Origin: Omphalotus guepiniiformis | Taxonomy: Eukaryota > Basidiomycota > Agaricomycetes > Agaricales > Omphalotaceae | Assembly (NCBI GenBank): GCA_028554645.1 | Contig: JAQOOI010000064.1 | Location: forward strand, 310,001-374,000 | Direction: 5' to 3' | DNA: 64,000 bases | Shown here: one piece after another, positions 11,189 through 21,286 of the stretch | Position numbering within the stretch: the stretch's first letter is position 1 | How the letters are laid out: each line of letters starts with the position of its first letter | Notes under the pieces: generated by a model | Seen by the model: the letters and a program-made list of their open reading frames with translations, nothing else | What the model was told of the DNA's origin: nothing | Databases searched by the model: none | Made by a program: the position numbers and the translations under genes

Positions 11189-12421
11189 TCAAGTAGAGTT
11201 CAAGAAACGGTTGGCCATTTCAAACCCGAGGAAGGTAGCACCGTTCGCGAACGGAGACCTTAAAAACAAGGGGCCGGTAAGGAACAGATAGAGAGCGAAA
11301 TCATCCAATGACTGACCGAATGAGGGTTGGGCCGAGCCCGCGAGTGAAAGCCTTGATCCCTTCAGAACGCCACACTTGACGGACGCAATCTATAGAATTG
11401 GAGTATTTTCTGCCAGTCGACGGAGAGAACCCATCTGTCTGCATCCTGGATTTGACCATGTCTATGGGGTATATAATCGCCCACAACTGATGTTGGCTCT
11501 ACATCAGATCGAGCGCGGAAACGGAGTAATGAACACTCACGGCGTAACCAGCTGCTGCACCGTACAGAACAGCATTGACGGGACTGATCTGATCTCGGCG
11601 AATGCCTTTAACAGCCATCTCGCGCTGGACGAGTTTTTCGTATGCCAGGAAATATACGCCATAGCCAGCAGCTTCACGAACAAACGTGACACCTTGACCT
11701 TTGAAGATTCCAGCAATACCATGGCCAGAATAGATTTTTTTGATGGCATCCCATGGTCCTGCATACGGATAATTCTTGACTTGCTGTGTCTGGAGTCCTG
11801 TGCGCGCGTGTCAACAATCTGTATAAAGTAACTTCATGGTTAATGACTTACGAATACGAATATGCTCTACTGGCCCGGAGACGAAGCCATTAGCGATACC
11901 AGCAGTAACTCCAGAGATGAAAAGCTGATCCCCGCTTAAATTGAGACCACCAGGACCACCGACTCCCTTGAGGACATTCTGTTCAGCGAAGAAACGTTTC
12001 ATGTACTCGATGGCGCCGAACTGGATCGACACACAAACTCCAATGCCAAGTAGAGGAGTCAGTGTACCCTAGATACACATGTTCATCAATGGTTTAATAC
12101 AAAAGAAAATACTACTTACCTTATAGAATGCCAAAGGCCCCTCGTTCTTGAAGATGCCGCCAGCACAATGTAACATGCCATGGTACGTCCCTTTTGGAGC
12201 AGTTTGCATACGCTTCATAAGATCTTTGGACATGAACAATACGTCTCCACAGGACGATAGTTTTGAGAGATGTACGACTCACAACTTTGACGATGTCAAA
12301 CGGTTGTCCAACGAGCACCTGTACACGAGTGAGATCGACCTTCAGGACGTGAAAAGCATGTACATACCTGCGCAATCCCACCAGCAGTACCGGCCGTCAA
12401 GTCTTTTATCGTCTTCGACAT
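11189..12421 (-). CDS. YMC1: mitochondrial carrier, Ymc1/Ymc2-like
   Basis: Seven exons (12421-12368, 12318-12283, 12212-12120, 12068-11852, 11797-11541, 11486-11317, 11258-11189) sum to 897 nt and 298 residues, the usual length of an SLC25 carrier. The three carrier signatures are present: QPFDIVKVRMQT in repeat 1, SGPVEHIRIRLQTQ in repeat 2 and YPIDMVKSRMQT in repeat 3. LVGQPFD, KGTLTPLLGIGVCVSIQFG, the REAAGYGVYF loop and the tail SPFANGATFLGFEMANRFL match yeast Ymc1/Ymc2 and the Crc1/Ort1 branch. The protein should sit in the inner mitochondrial membrane. Its substrate is uncertain; Ymc1 has been linked to glutamate and organic-acid transport. It is divergent from the zinc-finger gene, with 260 bp between starts. 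Confidence 0.92.
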
Positions 12422-12681
12422 CGTTGTGCTGGCGTGCTGGTAAGGTGGCAAGGTGAACCGTCGAAGATAAATAGTACCCGGGTTCACAGCAGCCTATTCG
12501 AGTCAGCTCAAGAAAATTTGCATAAAGTACGTAAACAGATAAGATTAGATCTCTCCGGAGGTTCATCTTATCTCCTTCTGAACAGCGAAGACCTTAGGCT
12601 TCTGCTTCCTCAAAAATTCTTGTGCTTTCAGTTCAATTTCGTTTTACATCTAAACTACCTCGCTTGAAAGCCAGGATAGGA

Positions 12682-14592
12682 ATGTCAGAGCAGCAGACTA
12701 ACGAAGCTGCACTTGCTGCAGATCTCGAGGAAGAATGGAACGACGAGGATTACGACGAAGACGACGACGACATCGATGCTGAAGCAGAAGAAATGGCTCG
12801 TAGGCTTAACGAGCAACTGTGGGAGGACATAGGTAAAGCCAAGGCTGCGACAATACCATCCAATGCTTCAGTTCCTGCTGATGAGTCTCCATCTGCGATT
12901 GTCAATGCAACCCATGCTGCACCACCTCTACCTACACCACCTGATATCTCAACACAGGTCCATATATCTCCTACCTCACGCAAAGATGAAGCAGTGATGG
13001 TCACAATCAAGGCCATTTTGGCTCTTCTTGAAAAGGATGCGGTTGCTCATTCAACCTTGGCTTCTGCAGCCGTACCTAATACCACGTTCAAGAGCGTGTT
13101 AGATGCTCTGAAACAGACTCTATCTTCTGGGACTGTAGCAAGGACTACTGCCTTATCGTTCAGTCAAAGCTTGGTCGCACTGGCAAGAGCCGAAACTCTA
13201 TTCGGAAAGCTACGGCATTCGAACGCCTCTTCCATACTGCTTGACCTTGGCAAACGCAAGAGGGAACAACATGACGAAGGAGGATATTCCAACGCTACAA
13301 AAGACGCGAAGCTTTATCCTGTTCCAATCCCTAACCTGTATTCCATGGTCTCGGAAGCAGTACGCGTTGTGAACCATGCACTAGCTACATCACCGACATC
13401 GACTCTCGACCCTGGGCTCATCGCCTCGATCCAACTCCCCCTACACCACATTTTTCTTTTCGCTGTAACCTCTTCTGCCCGCGGTGGTCCAGAAATGAAC
13501 ACACTGCAGGAGATTGGCGGGCTCATTCAGGTTCTCGCTGTACTCAGTGGTATTCAAATAGGGCAGATGCCTCCGACAGATCTCAATCCCAATCCTTTGG
13601 CACCTCCCGGTACTTCTCCGCCTGCTACTGATATCGGAGCTGCAGTGTACCCATGTATGGTAGCGAATTGCGGAAAGACATTCGCTCGTCTTTACAGTCT
13701 ACGTAATCATACACGAGTGCATGCTGCCCACCGTCCCTACCGCTGCCAATCATGCCCAGCATCTTTTTTACGGAACCATGATCTGAAGCGTCATGCTCGG
13801 TTACATGAGAAGACTGTTTTCAAGTGTACTGCGTGCGATAAGTCTTTTTCGCGCAGGGATGCCATAAAGAGGCACAAAAACCTCAATGAGACTAAGGGAG
13901 AGAAGGGTCAGGCATGTTTCGAGGCAGAGATTTTGGAAGTAGAAGTTGATGACGGGGGAGGGGACGATACATTACGTGAAACAAAAAGGGCCAAGCTATG
14001 GAATGGGATAGCTAGTAACGAGGCTCCCGTAGCTTCACCAGTGAAGCCTGGAGTTATAGAAGAAGGCGAAATTCCACACGAGGTCATTGTGAGCACTCAA
14101 GCGGTGGTGCTACATCTTCGTCCAGCATTGCAAGCGTATGTCAGTAACTCCTCGGGCATGCCCTTTCCCCATCACCCCACTATGCCTGTGGATGCGGCCA
14201 GTGGTCAGGCAACCCTTGCTAGCGTCATTGCTCGTGCGCAATCTCAGAGTCTGCCGGCTCCAGTCGACGAAGGGCTTGCAAAGGCGCTGGAGAGTGTACC
14301 ACCACACACCGGCGACGCCCCGCCCGTAGAGGCTCACGCAGAAGATGTCGCTGACGGGAAGGATGCGGGAAACCAGACGCCTATGCCGGCTTTATCTATG
14401 TATGGTCTATCTGACGAGCAGACAAAGATGTTGGAGGAGGCAATCACCAACGCAGCTTTGGCTGCTCAGGCTCAGGCGGAAGCAGAAGCAGACCTTGAAG
14501 AGGACGATGAAGACGAACCATTCGATCAAGACAGTGATGCGGATGGCGAAGCTGACTTGGATTTGGATATGGAACCCATCGCTTCTATATGA
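12682..14592 (+). CDS. C2H2 zinc-finger protein, putative transcription factor
   Basis: One intronless frame gives 636 residues from the Met in MSEQQTNE, chosen because the acidic start follows directly. Residues 10-40 are very acidic (EDYDEDDDDIDAEAEE). Three fingers lie at about residues 323-400: YPCMVANCGKTFARLYSLRNH, YRCQSCPASFLRNHDLKRH and FKCTACDKSFSRRDAIKRH. The first two have complete C2H2 ligands. The third lacks the final His at normal spacing (HKNLNETK). Acidic and Ala/Gln-rich stretches follow, and the C-terminus is again acidic. Nuclear DNA binding is inferred from the fingers; I see no family-specific domain. Confidence 0.85.
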   Translation: MSEQQTNEAALAADLEEEWNDEDYDEDDDDIDAEAEEMARRLNEQLWEDIGKAKAATIPSNASVPADESPSAIVNATHAAPPLPTPPDISTQVHISPTSRKDEAVMVTIKAILALLEKDAVAHSTLASAAVPNTTFKSVLDALKQTLSSGTVARTTALSFSQSLVALARAETLFGKLRHSNASSILLDLGKRKREQHDEGGYSNATKDAKLYPVPIPNLYSMVSEAVRVVNHALATSPTSTLDPGLIASIQLPLHHIFLFAVTSSARGGPEMNTLQEIGGLIQVLAVLSGIQIGQMPPTDLNPNPLAPPGTSPPATDIGAAVYPCMVANCGKTFARLYSLRNHTRVHAAHRPYRCQSCPASFLRNHDLKRHARLHEKTVFKCTACDKSFSRRDAIKRHKNLNETKGEKGQACFEAEILEVEVDDGGGDDTLRETKRAKLWNGIASNEAPVASPVKPGVIEEGEIPHEVIVSTQAVVLHLRPALQAYVSNSSGMPFPHHPTMPVDAASGQATLASVIARAQSQSLPAPVDEGLAKALESVPPHTGDAPPVEAHAEDVADGKDAGNQTPMPALSMYGLSDEQTKMLEEAITNAALAAQAQAEAEADLEEDDEDEPFDQDSDADGEADLDLDMEPIASI

Positions 14593-15185
14593 GGTTATTT
14601 CGTTTGGGTGAAGGTGTGAAGGTGAAGGTGTGCAGAAGTAGGACACGACTCGAAATCTCCACTAAATTCTTTGCAAGCATATAGCAAGGAGAGGGTCGAG
14701 ATGACTCAGATTCTATGCGTTCGCCTGCTCGTCAATTCATGATATGCGGTGATCAGTCCTAGGTGGGCAGAATGCTCTTCGGATACAATGGACGCCCGGC
14801 ACAGAGCTCTCGTGAACAGCCTCTATTCGGTGTCGAATTACCAGGTTCGGAGGGATGATGAATGGGCACTTTTTCGTTGAGATGGTGTTAAAGACAGCAC
14901 GTTCAACTAAGTAGTGGCGGAGCTTTCTTGTGATGTACCAGCGATGGCTGCCAGAAAGTAGTGCGGCTTTGAGTATCACGTATATGTACAATACAGGGGA
15001 TTTCGATCTCGATAATGTATAGTATAAGGAGAGGGCGATAAAGACAAGATATCAAAATCGAGTTGTCAATGTCAATACGGATTGACGTGGAATCTGCACT
15101 TGCAAGGAATCACTTCATCTATAAGCATGATCAAAAGGACATCGTTTATCGTGAAGAGAGAGCATACCGGGGTACGAGTTAAGTA
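14593..15185. other. intergenic, 3' ends of two convergent genes
   Basis: About 590 bp between convergent genes. The only local structure is a short direct repeat (GTGAAGGTGTGAAGGTGAAGG) just after the zinc-finger stop. No gene is supported. Confidence 0.4.
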
Positions 15186-15716
15186 TCAATTGGGCGCAAG
15201 ATCACCGTTGACACGCTCCTCAGGACAAGTCAGTGTGTAGATCCTATCCTCTACTACTTGTTCGAGTTCCTAGAGGAGAAAGAAAGTCGTCAGGAGGAAT
15301 GCAAGTGAATTCAGAAAGAATATGAATATACGCACAGATAGTGCCACCAAAAGATGAGACGGCTTTTCGTCTTTCTCGTCGAGCACATCTGTTACTCTTT
15401 GAATTGCCTCCTCAACTCTTTCGCGAGCGACCTAGGATATTTATGAGCTTAGACGCGTTCTCTATGCAGACAACAAACTCACGATGCTGTTGGCTGTGTC
15501 TGGCCTTTCAGCACTGAGAAGGTCGTTCTCATCGGGATTTCCCCGTTTCATTCTGTCCTTTAGTGCTCGAAGACGGCATCTGCGCGTTGGGATTATGTAG
15601 GGACGATACCGCTCAGATTTTTGACCTCTGTAAAAAGAAGGCAGTGCGTCGGTTGCTGAACGAGACTTGATCTCGAGTTCAGCGTAAGCAGGCAATTGGG
15701 AAATTGAGGTATTCAT
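15186..15716 (-). CDS. small hypothetical protein, three exons
   Basis: Exons 15716-15483, 15431-15336 and 15269-15186 join in frame to 137 residues. The donors are GTGAGT and GTGCGT, and the acceptors are CCTAG and CTCTAG. The middle is basic (RRCRLRALKDRMKRG). The C-terminal part is predicted helical and amphipathic (VARERVEEAIQRVTDVL, LLVALSELEQVVED), which would suit a short coiled-coil or subunit-contact segment. I do not recognise the family. Three clean exons with preserved phase argue that it is a real gene; the start is the only Met of the first exon. Confidence 0.6.
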
Positions 15717-16313
15717 GACTCGACGACAGCGTATCTAGGTAGTGAGGCCACGAAAATCCCGTTCTTATAGCCAGGACGGCCGACGGGGTCTCCATATTGG
15801 GTGTACGATCCATCCTTCCATTGTAAAAAAAAAAAGAGGGCGAAGGGATAACGAGAAGCGTCGTTGAAACGTGGGGATGATTTGCAAGATTAAATTGCAG
15901 GATTGAGCCAAACATACGAATGATGAGGCGTGGAATCTTCTCTCCATTTTCGAGTTGTACCGAAGCACGAAAACTGCGAAATTTGGCATCATGTTCTCTT
16001 GAACGATGCGCTTCAGCTGGATGCAGGGACTGTAATAGATTCCCTGCCGATTCCTAGCCTAGCATACGGGTAAACTCCATTCTTTCAAGGCACCCCGCGA
16101 TTTTATCCACGGGTTGAAAACCAGCCCCATCATCCCGGGGAGTCGGAGGAACTGAATCGATACATAGGCCATTTACCTTAAACAGCTGTCTTCTCGGCGT
16201 CGAGCGTAAGCCCTACTTTCTTGATATCGACGCTGACGCTTGAAATTCTGCGCCCATGATTCAGCCACCTAATTGATTACCTTGGTTTGGCCGCCTAATG
16301 CGACTTCCGCAAA
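15717..16313. other. intergenic
   Basis: About 600 bp with a run of 12 A near 15827-15838 and no supportable gene. Confidence 0.4.
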
Positions 16314-16859
16314 CTAATATTGCTCACGACTTTCCGAAGCCCAAAATTCGGGTGTCGTTAAGTCAGGAGGATATTTGACATAACCACGGAGGCACGAAGC
16401 GTATTCAGGGTCGGTATATCGTCCTGGATTTGTGAAGTGGCCATATATGCTTGTCCTGGATCGTTTTAACCTCTCGGTCCTACTCTCATCGGCATAAATT
16501 TCCGACGTAGGGTGTTCGAAGACACTCAGCTCTGTTGTACCAAGGTGAGCACCCTTCATCGGCTGACCTTGGATGGTGATATGCGGGTTCTTTGCATCGG
16601 AATGAGCGGGATTTGCTGGCGCTCTCGCGTAGACCCTATACAGTTGCGGCAATAGATGCGCGGGCTTCAACAACTCCAAATCGTCCAGCAGTGGTGTTAT
16701 TAACCTCATATCCTCCTTGACGCAGTATCGGCGGTCGCTCTGCGAGCGCATAGACGCGGGTAGGTGAGTCATTCCACGTGATCTATGTGGACGCTCTGAG
16801 CATTGCCAATGCACTCGAGCTCGAAGCCGCAGATCATCGTGTTGAATGTACAAGGCCAC
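16314..16859 (-). CDS. uncertain ORF, 181 codons
   Basis: This is an uninterrupted frame of 181 codons in an otherwise empty region. The composition is protein-like (LITPLLDDLELLKPAHLLPQ, then a polar, Tyr/Pro-rich second half), with no domain, signal peptide or membrane segment I can identify. The Met near residue 37 or 50 is as plausible a start as the first. It could be chance; transcript evidence would decide. Confidence 0.3.
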   Translation of the reverse strand: MALYIQHDDLRLRARVHWQCSERPHRSRGMTHLPASMRSQSDRRYCVKEDMRLITPLLDDLELLKPAHLLPQLYRVYARAPANPAHSDAKNPHITIQGQPMKGAHLGTTELSVFEHPTSEIYADESRTERLKRSRTSIYGHFTNPGRYTDPEYASCLRGYVKYPPDLTTPEFWASESREQY

Positions 16860-18716
16860 CCAAAACCCAAGATCCTTGCAGGAAAGGACAGGAGACTATT
16901 CCCGGATAAGCTTTCCCTGGATCGACCGTACATCGGACTCGGAACCACCAAGACTACTGAGTCTTCAAATGCCAGTGCAGAGTGTACCATGAGTGGAACG
17001 GCATGAACCGCCAATGCGTGATATGCGGAAATCGAAGAAAGCAGAGAAAGTTCATCCCCAAGGTTTCCCGGTATGCGTATTCAAAGACGCACATGCTCCT
17101 CCTGGCCCTCCTATACGCGGGCTTCAAATCCGAACGAAAGCAGAAGAGTACAAGAGAACTTCGCAATAAGAAACATCTTGAAGCCACCAGGGTCCACAGA
17201 ATAGTAGAAGGCGCAATTGTTGCAAGCAATAGTAGTAAGTATCGACGTATCAAGAATTTTCTGTTTTCTTGAGGTTCCGCTCCAACAGGGTTCCGAGTAT
17301 TTCTAGTCGTGCAGGCACAGCTTCCATAACTTCAGCTGAAGTCAGAAAGGCATGGCCTGAGTCAAGAACGATTCATTCGATCGGCACAGATTTTTACTGA
17401 GCGTGTTCGTATTGAAGAGCAGAGTCCAGGAGCATTTATTCAAAGGAGTCCAAGTCGTGGGAGACGCGCACAAGGAGACGATCCGCCGTTTCTTAAGCTC
17501 TCCTCATCTCCTGCTCCTCTCTCAGCTTGATGAGCCTCGCCGTCGGCATAGATCTCGACCGTGTTCAATACGGTGACGCGAAGGATTAAAGGACTTTGCG
17601 CTCGGATATGGTTAGAGACTGTCGCAGTTGTCCTGTCTCAGAAGTCTTTCTGAGGTAGGTCCCCATAAATGTGGTTCGAACGAGCCACACGATGCTCATT
17701 GATTTATTGCCAATTTTTTTTTTCTTTTTGCGCTATAGAGAGGCGTTACGCATGTCTTCAACGAAAACATCGATTAACTCTCCTGTTTTTTGAAGGGTAT
17801 CAGCTCAAAACAAGGGAACTTAGACCCTGCTCACCAACTCATCTAATTAATCGCTGGCGCCGGCCTCGCTGCGGTACAGCCCACTTTTTGCCATTTATCT
17901 CGTCCCCGAGTCGCTAATTCTCTCAGGTTTCTTCAGAATTCTTCACTCTTCCATGAACGAGGCGGATGCCGGTGTCTCTGTTTCAACGATATTTCGTACA
18001 AGATCTCTGCCCCCTCCCAAAGGCAGGCTTAGGCTTACTTCTAGCTTGTTATCGTTGGGATGAAATCAGTTTGCCTGGACTGTCTCTAGTACCCACTACT
18101 ACCTTCTACAACCTTATCGTGATGATTCTGCCTTCATTTAGCCTCGCTTTCTCCGTGTCCAGGAGCTCTGCCACCGACGTTCACTCTCCGCGAAACTGAA
18201 CGGCACGTTTTTCTGATGAACTGTTCGTGTGCGAACAAGCCAGTCAAGGTTGGCCAAGATAGTTTTAAAAATACAGAGTCATGCGACGCTAACTACTTAC
18301 TACAGTGACGGAGCTTCAATGCAATCGCCTGACACAGGAATGCTGCCTAATGCTGCAAGATGCTTCTGGCCGGCCATCCTAGACTTGAGGCGCCCTGCTC
18401 ACAACTTGAACCATGTCCCTACCCGCTCCTCCCTAACTCCAACTCCTACGCCAACTCCTACTCCCACCACAAAAGACATCGTGCGCGTTCGCGGAACTGT
18501 CGTGATGCCATATATCTTTCGCTTCTGAATACGCCCCCGCGCACGCATATTTCAAGTTGTGGAGAGCTGGAACTGGGAGTGCTTGAACGGTGAACGAGAT
18601 CAGACACAGATACTGACATGCGATAAGTATGATGGTGCCATGGCCTATAGCTCATAGGCCTCAGTGTTCGTCTACTAGTATTACATACGTAGCGTACAGA
18701 ATAAACGCGTCCTACA
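16860..18716. other. gene-poor stretch of 1.9 kb
   Basis: Only short frames on either strand. A CTCCAACTC-like pyrimidine-rich imperfect repeat lies at about 18425-18470. No gene, RNA or transposon end was recognised. Confidence 0.4.
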
Positions 18717-19931
18717 TCATGCTAATCTAGCTGCCATCATCATGCGCTCAAAATCCTGTAGTGACACCGATTTATCCGCCGACGAAGAGAAGACTTCCAG
18801 CATTTCAAGCATCTGAAAGAGTGTGTTAATGATAAGCGCATTTATGGATTGGCTTGAAAGCCTTGATACACTAACCTCGTCTGCCTTGATTTTCTCCTTG
18901 AGCAAGTTAGCTACTCTTTGGATGTCCTTAATCATGATTTTTTGCTTGGGTAAATCGTCGGCGTTCACTGCTGGGAAAAAGAGCGCGAACGCTTCAAGAC
19001 ACGTAGTCTTCTGTCTCGATGTCATGGGCTTTGAAGTCCCCTCATCATCGGATACGGAAGCGTCAGAGTCGGAAACAGCGCGACGACGGCCGCGAGTCCG
19101 GGGTTTGATAGTCGCACGACGGCGACGTCCAGAAGAAGATTTTGAAGGTGAGGGACCTTCTTGATACTCATCTCCCGAATCTGCGTCGTCCGAGATGTGG
19201 GCCTCAGATGATTCAGCATAGTCAATGTCCATTCCGGAATCACGACTTGTAAATCGTGTTATAGGAATAAATCCTCCTCCCGCTCCTTCTCCTTCTGGTT
19301 CCACTTCGAAATCAGAACGGTGGTCACCTGTGCGATTCTCATCGTGCTGTTCAAAGAGGATTGCACAAACAGCCCTCCAATCGTCACGACTGACCAAACC
19401 GCTCTCTTTATCTGACGCGGTACCATCATCCCAGCCTGACGCGGCGTTACGGAAGACGTTAAGCACTTGCTCGTCATCAGGGGGCAGATCCAGCATTTGA
19501 AGGGCAGCGGGAATATCTGACATAGAAATTCGAAGTTCAGAATCGTCTTGTTCAACGTCTGACATTGGTTGGGTTTCGGGGTCGCGAGTGAAGCCTGCTT
19601 GGGTATCTGTATCATCGACGAGAAAACCTCCACCTCCCCCGTATGCAGTGGAAGAGCTCGCCTGGGCATCTGCATCGTCTACGATGAATCCTCCTCCACC
19701 TGCAAATGTCTTCGGAGTGGGCTGATCGTCTGTCAAAAACCCACCGCCTCCATTCTCGCCGACGATGCTGTCGTCAGCATCATTCAGCCTTCGTTTCTTT
19801 CTTTGATGGTTGGTTGAAGGCTCCGAGACCCCATTGCGATTCGTAGAGTAGGTGTGAAACGCTTTGTCAATGCGACGTTGTAAGGACCGAGACAAAGCGA
19901 AAAAAGCTTCATCATGAGAGTCAGAAGTCAT
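18717..19931 (-). CDS. acidic EF-hand-like domain protein with GGGGF repeats
   Basis: The frame is open for 404 codons. An intron at 18875-18813 (GTTAGT to TTCAG, 63 nt, stop-free) is probably removed, leaving 383 residues and joining KIKADE to MLEMLEVFSS. Residues 60-120 hold three copies of a GGGGF-(L/I)-x-DD-(A/T/Q) motif; a fourth degenerate one (GAGGGFIPI) comes later. Two helical EF-hand-like regions flank a basic, Ser-rich segment with RRRRATIKPRTRGRRR, a likely nuclear signal: SDIPAALQMLDLPPDD...VSRDDWRAVC, and SRQKTTCLEAFALFFP...SLQDFERMM. The calcium-ligand loops are poor, so calcium binding is doubtful. A nuclear role is inference; no family name is assigned. Confidence 0.7.
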   Translation of the reverse strand: MTSDSHDEAFFALSRSLQRRIDKAFHTYSTNRNGVSEPSTNHQRKKRRLNDADDSIVGENGGGGFLTDDQPTPKTFAGGGGFIVDDADAQASSSTAYGGGGGFLVDDTDTQAGFTRDPETQPMSDVEQDDSELRISMSDIPAALQMLDLPPDDEQVLNVFRNAASGWDDGTASDKESGLVSRDDWRAVCAILFEQHDENRTGDHRSDFEVEPEGEGAGGGFIPITRFTSRDSGMDIDYAESSEAHISDDADSGDEYQEGPSPSKSSSGRRRRATIKPRTRGRRRAVSDSDASVSDDEGTSKPMTSRQKTTCLEAFALFFPAVNADDLPKQKIMIKDIQRVANLLKEKIKADEVSVSRLSSQSINALIINTLFQMLEMLEVFSSSADKSVSLQDFERMMMAARLA

Positions 19932-20106
19932 GAACTTGACTTGAATGAAACACGACGATAGCGTTCAATTTTATTTTTGTTTATGAATTTGAGAAACGCG
20001 TCGTGTTAGTCGAAGTCAGGTCGAAGTTCAGGCGACGCGCGTCTAAGGGACTCCCGGATCAAGTGGCCTTCTTTCATGTACAGAAAATTGTCATTACAAC
20101 AGCATC

Positions 20107-21145
20107 CTATGTGGTGTCCATAGCCTCGACACCAAGAGGTGTCACCTCTTCAGTCAATACCAGTTTTCTTATATCTTCCTTCTTCCATGCAGTTGTACCC
20201 CTCGGGAACAAGTATCTTCTCTCCTTCTGCACTCTCTGGTTCGGCATTTCGACATTCCTCAACATCTCCGTATGTTTAGCAGTGATAATACACGCGTCAA
20301 CATTGGATCCTGAACCCAGATCGTTGAAGATACCAGCAGAAATGGCGCTCTTGACCAGATCGAGAGCTTCTTGACGCTGCAGTGAGCGAAAAATTTTCAG
20401 AAAACTGGACTAGAAAATTAGCGAAAGGTTGGAGTTACCGTCATGTCGGGTCGCCAGCTACTCTCAAACACGGCCATGGCAGCAAGACTACCTGAACCCA
20501 TGGTCACGTATGGAAGTTTGTCTGTAGATCCATGTGGGTGGATGGTGAACAGATTAGGACCAGTTGAATCCACGCCACCAAGCACAAGAGCGGCACCAAC
20601 ATGCCCTTGATGCCTATGAAAATTTTGTCAGGGGAAGACTTGAGGCAGATCTGACAAAACCCACCTGAACAGATACTGCTTAAGCATAGTCATCGCCGTC
20701 ACCACACGAGGTTTTCGTCCGTGCGTAAGCGCGTGCATCTCCATGTTTGAAGATATGAGGTTAGTGACGAATTCGGTATCAGCAGCAGTACCAGCCCCGC
20801 AGCATCTAATCGACTCCGTAATGTAATGAATCTGTATAGATTATATCAAGAGAAGTCACGCTATTAGGTAGACAACGATGAATCTTTTCGCAGTTCTTAT
20901 CAGCAACGATGGGACCCTCAGTAGCTCTAGTATCGGCGCCCAGAACAATTCCGTCCTGAAAGAGGCATCCTACAATGGTCGTACCAGTGCTGGTAGCTTT
21001 GGGAAGTGGTAGACCTTTCTCGGCCAAGAAATTGTTTCTAGAAAGATATGTTAACGTCGGATTCAGATATTTAGGATATTTTGACTCGCCTTAATTGATT
21101 TGAGAAATCAAAGCCTGGCGAAGAATATACAGAAGCTGCGGCCAT
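20107..21145 (-). CDS. PUP1: 20S proteasome subunit beta2 (trypsin-like)
   Basis: Five exons (21145-21090, 21037-20884, 20831-20665, 20613-20439, 20376-20107) total 822 nt and 273 residues, matching beta2 of yeast and mammals. The propeptide ends before the catalytic Thr in STGTTIVGC. Other hallmarks are [70 protein letters not shown] and the C-terminal arm RGTTAW...EAMDTT, which in beta2 wraps beta3. Intron 1 has a GC donor (AAG|GCGAGT). Intron 2 (20883-20832) has no GT or GC donor, yet must be removed to keep frame. It is bounded by 8-bp direct repeats (AGATTCAT). The protein supplies the trypsin-like active site of the proteasome. Confidence 0.96.
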
Positions 21146-21286
21146 CTTGGATGCAAGTGAATGAATGAAGGATCTCTGGCTCAGGCTGCAGCTGAGGCGT
21201 ACGCGTCACCACGTGACCACACGCGATGTATTCGGTGGATCGGCCCGGCGCTTGGATCTCAACGTTTTTCAGTCTCGTCCTCAATC
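21146..21286. promoter_or_regulatory. divergent promoter PUP1 / membrane protein
   Basis: These 141 bp separate the two start codons. ACGCGT lies at 21201-21206 and an E-box CACGTG at 21210-21215. Both are known binding sites of fungal regulators (MBF and bHLH factors); use here is inference. Confidence 0.5.

Noticed and set aside
16982..17272. Cys-containing frame (CVICGNRRKQRKF) as a possible zinc protein
   Set aside because: Only one Cys pair, no conserved domain, and no splice-consistent extension.
18421..18470. Possible coding repeat of PTPTPTP type
   Set aside because: A pyrimidine-rich simple repeat in a region with no supportable gene.
20107..20250. Apparent frameshift at the PUP1 C-terminus
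   Set aside because: A first reading skipped bases. On re-reading, the exon is in frame through RGTTAW to EAMDTT-stop.
20003..20374. Plus-strand 123-codon frame opposite the last PUP1 exon
   Set aside because: It is antisense to a highly conserved exon and has no features of its own.
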